From Rheinheimera sp. (GTDB taxonomy: Bacteria; Pseudomonadota; Gammaproteobacteria; Enterobacterales; Alteromonadaceae), in the NCBI GenBank assembly GCA_003482455.1, contig DMYW01000021.1, forward strand, positions 1 to 64,000: a stretch of DNA of 64,000 nt. Reading direction: 5' to 3'. The position numbers and the translations under genes are program-made. Shown here piece after piece: positions 59,971 through 64,000 of the stretch. The notes beneath the pieces were generated by a model, which saw only the letters and a list, made by a program, of their open reading frames with translations, was not told where the DNA came from and searched no databases. Numbering within the stretch: the stretch's first letter is position 1; the number at the start of each line of letters is the position of its first letter.

Positions 59971-62934
59971 ATGAAACAAACAACTTTTAATAAAACTCCA
60001 ATCGCCAGCGCTTTGCTGCTGGCGCTGTGCGCCAACTGGCCTGCCAGCGCGCAACAAGCCGCGTCCACCACGCCTGCGGCCAAAAAGACTGACGAAAAAG
60101 TCGAAGTGATTGAAGTCAAAGGTATTCGCGGCAGCTTAATTCGCTCCTTGGATATCAAACGTGAAGCCAACGGTGTAGTCGACGCTATTTCCGCCGAAGA
60201 AATGGGTAAATTCCCAGACACCAACTTGGCCGAATCGCTGCAACGCATCACAGGTGTATCGGTCAGCCGCGCCAACGGCGAAGGCAGTCAAATCACGGTG
60301 CGCGGTTTTGGCCCTGACTTTAACTTAGTCACCCTCAATGGCCGGCAAATGCCAGGCACTGGCTATACCCGTTCCTACAATATGGAAAACTTATCCAGTG
60401 AAGGCGTCAGCGCGCTGGAAGTGATTAAAACGGCACGTGCCGAAAATCCCAGCGGCGGTTTAGGCGCAACAGTGAATATTGTCACCACCAAACCGTTGCA
60501 ACGCCCAGGCACCCATGCCTCAGCCAGCGTCAAAGGCATTTATGACAGCAGCAATGTCAAAGGCTCTGACGTGACGCCTGAAGTGGCCGCCGTGGTCAGC
60601 AGCACTATGCTGGACAACAAACTGGGGATCAGCTTGTCGGTATCACACCAAGAACGTGATTTCCAAAAACAACAAGCCAATATCCAAGGCTGGCAAGCCA
60701 ATGTGGCACTGCCCACCTTAACCGCCGATAAAGTCAAAGACGCACGGCCGCTGGGCGCGGACGGCAAACCGACCGGCAATTATTATTTTGCCAAAGACAT
60801 GAACTACAGCATCGAGGATGTGCAACGCGAGCGCAGCAATGGCCAATTAACCCTGCAATACGCGCCAACCGACAACCTGACGGCGACGCTCGATTACACC
60901 GCATCCCGTTCAATCACCGGCAGCGAAAGCATCGGCTGGGGGATCTGGAACGAATTCGGCGGCAACATTAACGCTTATGAATTGGATGCCAACGGCACCG
61001 CCATTTATGCCGATATCAGCGGCAACGACGGCTCCTTTACCGCCAGCAAAGGCACCACCGAAGTGAAAGCTGCCTCCATTGGTTTTAACCTCGACTGGGA
61101 AGCCAGCGACACGCTGAAATTGACGTTGGATTACCATGACTCCAACAACAAAGCCGATAACGGCGCCGACAAAGGGTTAGGCAGCCAAGGCCAAGTAATT
61201 TTGGGCTCCGACCAACTGGTGCGCAAAGTGTATGACTATCGCAGCGGCGATATTCCACAAGCGCTGGTGTATTGGAAAAACGGCACCACTACGTTAGGCC
61301 CAGGTGAAATTGACTCCAACTTCAGCCAATTTATCCACTCGCCGGGTGAAGCAGAGATCCAACAACTGCAATTAGACGGCAAATGGGACAATGAGATTTG
61401 GCAAATCCCGCTGGTCAGCGTCAATTTTGGTGTGGCGCGCACCGACCAAACCATGGGCGGCCACCAAGGCTGGAGCGGTCTGCGCGGCGGTCCAGGCTTT
61501 AACCCAAGCTTCCCGCAAATCTTCCCAGACAGCATGTTTGTGCGCCATGACACCAGCAACTTCTTGGATCAATTCCAAAGTGGCGGTGCCAATATGCAAC
61601 CGAATTACTACTACAGCTTTAACTTCGACGAAGCCGTCGCCCGCCAGCTGGCGTTTTTAACCAGCGACGTAATGGGCAGTGACGTCTATTCGATTGACCC
61701 CTATTTCGATGGCATCGATAGCGAAAGTTCCGTCAACGAAGTCACCGACAGCTTGTACTTGCAAGGCCGCTTTGATATCGAGATCGCCAAGATCCCAGTG
61801 CAAATGAACCTCGGCGTGCGCTATGAAAAAACCAACGTCGAAAGCTTGGTGCGCCAACGCGTCGAAAAACAAGTGAACTGGGAAAGCCCGTCTGAATGGA
61901 TCATGCAATACGAGCAAGGCGGCAGCGACAACTTCTTAAGCCAAGAAGGCTCGCACAATGTGCTGCTGCCGATGTTTGATTTAAAAGCGGACTTGCGCGA
62001 CGACTTAGTTGGCCGCTTCTCGTTTGGTAAAACCATCAGCCGCGCGCCGCTTGGCATGTTAGCCGGTGGTCGCAGCTTAAGTGGCAGTCCAAAACCGGAT
62101 GCGCGTAGCGGCAGCCAAGGCAACACCAGCCTGTTGCCGTTTGAATCGACCAACCTCGATTTAGCCTTGGAATACTACTACGCCGATGGCAGTTACGTCT
62201 CGCTGGGGTATTTCCGCAAAGACGTCGACAACTTTATCCAAACCAGCATCACCGAAACCACTATCGAAGGTCTGCACGATATCCTGAACGGTCCGCGCTA
62301 CAACAAAGCGGTGGCCGACATCGTCGCCCGTGGCGAGCAAGCCACCAGCAGTGCTATTTTTGCGCAGATGCTGGCCAACGGTAACGGCAATGCCCAAGGC
62401 AAAATTGAACCGACCGCCGATGACCCGTTAATGGTCTGGAGCATCAGTCAACCGACCAATACCGACAGCAAAAAAGTCGATGGTGTGGAGTTTGCGGTGC
62501 AACATCTGTTTGGCGAAACCGGCTTTGGCGTGGGCATCAACGGCACTTTAGTGCAAGGCGACGTCGAATTTGACGTCAACAGCCTGGCACAACAAGCACC
62601 GCTGACGGGCCTGAGTAACTCAGCCAACGGCCAAGTGTTTTATGAGCAAGACGGCTTGTCGGTTAAAGTCACTTACGCCTGGCGCGATTCCTACTTAATT
62701 GGCGTCGGTCAAGCGCAAGGTTCTAGCGATGCACCACCGCAATTTGCCAAGGCCTATGGCCAATGGGACTTGAGCGTCAACTACGACGTGCTGCCTGAGT
62801 TCACCGTGTTTGTTGAAGGCATTAACCTGAACAACGAAACTGAACAAGGCTACGGTCGCTTTGAAGAGCAGTTCCTGTTCGCCCGTCAATACGGCACACG
62901 TTACACCTTAGGTGCTCGTTACCGTTTTGATTAA
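59971..62934 (+). CDS. TonB-dependent receptor (GH16-linked)
   Basis: The 987-aa precursor has a signal peptide ending WPASAQ and the same KGIRGSLIRSLDIKREANGV opening as the receptor at 41883-44855. The plug motifs GKFPDTNLAESLQRITGV, VRGFGPDFN and LNGRQMP are also shared. The barrel differs much more (for example GHQGWSGLRGGPGFNPSF), so the two probably take different oligomers. It ends ARYRFD, with Asp after the usual terminal Phe. It is probably cotranscribed with GH16 under the same operator. Likely substrate: laminarin fragments from the GH16 enzyme. Confidence 0.95.
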   Translation: MKQTTFNKTPIASALLLALCANWPASAQQAASTTPAAKKTDEKVEVIEVKGIRGSLIRSLDIKREANGVVDAISAEEMGKFPDTNLAESLQRITGVSVSRANGEGSQITVRGFGPDFNLVTLNGRQMPGTGYTRSYNMENLSSEGVSALEVIKTARAENPSGGLGATVNIVTTKPLQRPGTHASASVKGIYDSSNVKGSDVTPEVAAVVSSTMLDNKLGISLSVSHQERDFQKQQANIQGWQANVALPTLTADKVKDARPLGADGKPTGNYYFAKDMNYSIEDVQRERSNGQLTLQYAPTDNLTATLDYTASRSITGSESIGWGIWNEFGGNINAYELDANGTAIYADISGNDGSFTASKGTTEVKAASIGFNLDWEASDTLKLTLDYHDSNNKADNGADKGLGSQGQVILGSDQLVRKVYDYRSGDIPQALVYWKNGTTTLGPGEIDSNFSQFIHSPGEAEIQQLQLDGKWDNEIWQIPLVSVNFGVARTDQTMGGHQGWSGLRGGPGFNPSFPQIFPDSMFVRHDTSNFLDQFQSGGANMQPNYYYSFNFDEAVARQLAFLTSDVMGSDVYSIDPYFDGIDSESSVNEVTDSLYLQGRFDIEIAKIPVQMNLGVRYEKTNVESLVRQRVEKQVNWESPSEWIMQYEQGGSDNFLSQEGSHNVLLPMFDLKADLRDDLVGRFSFGKTISRAPLGMLAGGRSLSGSPKPDARSGSQGNTSLLPFESTNLDLALEYYYADGSYVSLGYFRKDVDNFIQTSITETTIEGLHDILNGPRYNKAVADIVARGEQATSSAIFAQMLANGNGNAQGKIEPTADDPLMVWSISQPTNTDSKKVDGVEFAVQHLFGETGFGVGINGTLVQGDVEFDVNSLAQQAPLTGLSNSANGQVFYEQDGLSVKVTYAWRDSYLIGVGQAQGSSDAPPQFAKAYGQWDLSVNYDVLPEFTVFVEGINLNNETEQGYGRFEEQFLFARQYGTRYTLGARYRFD

Positions 62935-62957
62935 GCCGCCGTTTGTTGTTTGAACCG

Positions 62958-62984
62958 AAAAACCAGCCGCATGGCTGGTTTTTT
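62958..62984 (+). terminator. Terminator after the second receptor gene
   Basis: AAAACCAGCC / GGCTGGTTTT with loop GCAT (AACCAGCC at 62961-62968, GGCTGGTT at 62973-62980) is followed by T residues. Confidence 0.92.
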
Positions 62985-63222
62985 ATTGGCTGCAGTTTCG
63001 CGCTGGATGTTGCAGCCATGAAGCCCCAGCGTGACCACATCCATCGAGGGCTACGCCCAGACCGAGGTGATTTGTTAAAACAGCATAAATTCAAAAACAA
63101 CATTTAAAACAAAGTGTTAGCCAAGAACTGGTCAGATGAACAAAATTCAACTATTTCTTGCATTTAAGAATTGCTTAAGGTTTGCTCACTAGGCTGACGT
63201 GAAGAAATGTAAGGAAATGTCC

Positions 63223-64000
63223 ATGCAGCTCACCGACCCAATAGCCACGTCTGAACATGCTTCGTCGTCCACCCCACCGGCTCCAACACAACGCGTATTG
63301 TTGTGCGGCTGGCGTTTTGTGGTCTGGCCGATGCTGGCGCTCGTCAGTATGTTTTTATTGCTGGATCTGACTGGCCTTGATCTGACGATTGCGCATTATT
63401 GGTATCAGCTGGAGGGTGGGCAGTGGGCGCTGAAAGAGAATTTTTGGACCTCCAGCGTGTTTCACAGTGGCGCCCGCACCTTAAATCAGCTGGTGATTGG
63501 CGCTTTGTTGTTGCTGTGGTTGAGCCGGGCGATTCGGTATCGCTTTGGCCAGCGCGCCGAACCGGCTGCGCAGTTCTCCCAGCGCATGTTGGGCTTGTTG
63601 GTACTGAGCCTGCTGCTGAGTGTCGGCTTGATTAGCCTGCTAAAAAAACTAATCCCGATGGACTGCCCGTGGGATCTGCAACTGTTTGGTGGCATCCAAC
63701 CGCTGATTTCGCTGTGGCAAGACCGCCCCGCGGGCATGCCCAATACCCAATGTTTCCCAGCAGGGCACGCCAGCAGTGGTTATGCCTGGATTGCCTTGTA
63801 TTTCTACTTTTTATACACCCGGCCTTGGCTGCGTAAAGTGGGTTTAGCCTTTGGTATCGTCGCCGGCGCCAGCCTTGGGTTAGTGCAACAATTGCGCGGA
63901 GCGCATTTCTTTTCGCACGATATCGTCACAGCGCTGATTTGTTACGTCGTACCGGCCTTTATTTTTGCGCGGTTTCAGTTTAAAACTGCCGCACCAACCA
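63223..64000 (+). CDS. PAP2 superfamily membrane phosphatase, 3' end outside window
   Basis: AAGGA lies seven bases before the ATG at 63223; the ATG at 63217 would be too close. The frame stays open to the window end (259 codons). Several membrane helices are visible, with the phosphatase motifs in order: LLKKLIPMDCPW (motif 1 region, Lys), FPAGHASSGYAW (motif 2, His), and QLRGAHFFSHD (motif 3, Arg and His). Such enzymes remove phosphate from lipids such as undecaprenyl diphosphate or phosphatidylglycerophosphate, or act in lipid A modification. Partners would lie to the right of the window. Confidence 0.85.
   Translation, partial: MQLTDPIATSEHASSSTPPAPTQRVLLCGWRFVVWPMLALVSMFLLLDLTGLDLTIAHYWYQLEGGQWALKENFWTSSVFHSGARTLNQLVIGALLLLWLSRAIRYRFGQRAEPAAQFSQRMLGLLVLSLLLSVGLISLLKKLIPMDCPWDLQLFGGIQPLISLWQDRPAGMPNTQCFPAGHASSGYAWIALYFYFLYTRPWLRKVGLAFGIVAGASLGLVQQLRGAHFFSHDIVTALICYVVPAFIFARFQFKTAAPT

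Noticed and set aside
63399..63635. 78-codon open frame on the + strand
   Set aside because: Out-of-frame shadow of the PAP2 phosphatase gene, which itself runs past the window end.

Overview
The window looks like chromosomal DNA of a heterotrophic gammaproteobacterium of the Alteromonadales/Chromatiaceae type, close to Rheinheimera or Alishewanella. I infer this from three things: the gene families (DUF3192, TonB-dependent receptors linked to tryptophan-halogenase-like proteins, CLCA_X-type protein, HiPIP, S9 peptidases, PhhA-HppD), the roughly 50% GC, and the gene style. No rRNA, tRNA, CRISPR array, IS element or prophage was seen.

Left part (1-16 kb): end of a DUF3192 gene, an unknown 561-aa protein, NAD-type isocitrate dehydrogenase, a compact chemoreceptor and an NhaR-like regulator. 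Next come an orphan terminator that probably ends a structured small RNA, two paralogous secreted S9 peptidases, a translationally coupled folM / zinc-motif protein pair, a HiPIP, and a phenylalanine/tyrosine catabolic operon (hppD-VOC-phhA). A perfect FNR-type box lies in front of that operon. FolM may supply the pterin for PhhA.

Middle left (16-31 kb): a periplasmic glycoside 3-oxidation cassette (DUF1080, GMC flavoprotein, Tat small subunit), a DUF6482-like gene with a diguanylate-cyclase remnant behind it, a Tsx-like porin, solute-binding proteins, and an MBOAT plus two SGNH hydrolases for envelope polysaccharide acetylation. An AT-rich patch of unknown small membrane and lipoprotein genes (28.6-30.9 kb) looks acquired.

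Right part (31-63 kb): a beta-1,3-glucan (laminarin-type) utilisation regulon. It contains GH1 beta-glucosidase, a GPH sugar:cation symporter and a LacI regulator. A large receptor gene set follows: TonB-dependent receptor, two flavin-dependent halogenase-like proteins, SapC, a JmjC-like cupin and DUF6445. A GH3 exo-glucosidase is divergent to it, and 9 kb further on are a GH16 lipoprotein with three WDCC modules and a second receptor. Near-identical 14-bp palindromes with an AAGCGCTT core stand in front of all four transcription units, so one LacI repressor probably controls the whole set. The model is: GH16 cuts polymer at the cell surface, receptors import oligomers, GH3 trims them in the periplasm, the GPH symporter moves sugars inward and GH1 finishes. 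The role of the halogenase/SapC/cupin/DUF6445 genes in this scheme is unknown and is the most interesting problem in the window.

Between the two halves of the glucan regulon (48-57 kb) lie unrelated genes: an H-NOX/histidine kinase pair, a Sel1 lipoprotein, KptA, an M9 collagenase and several unknowns. A PAP2 phosphatase runs off the right end.
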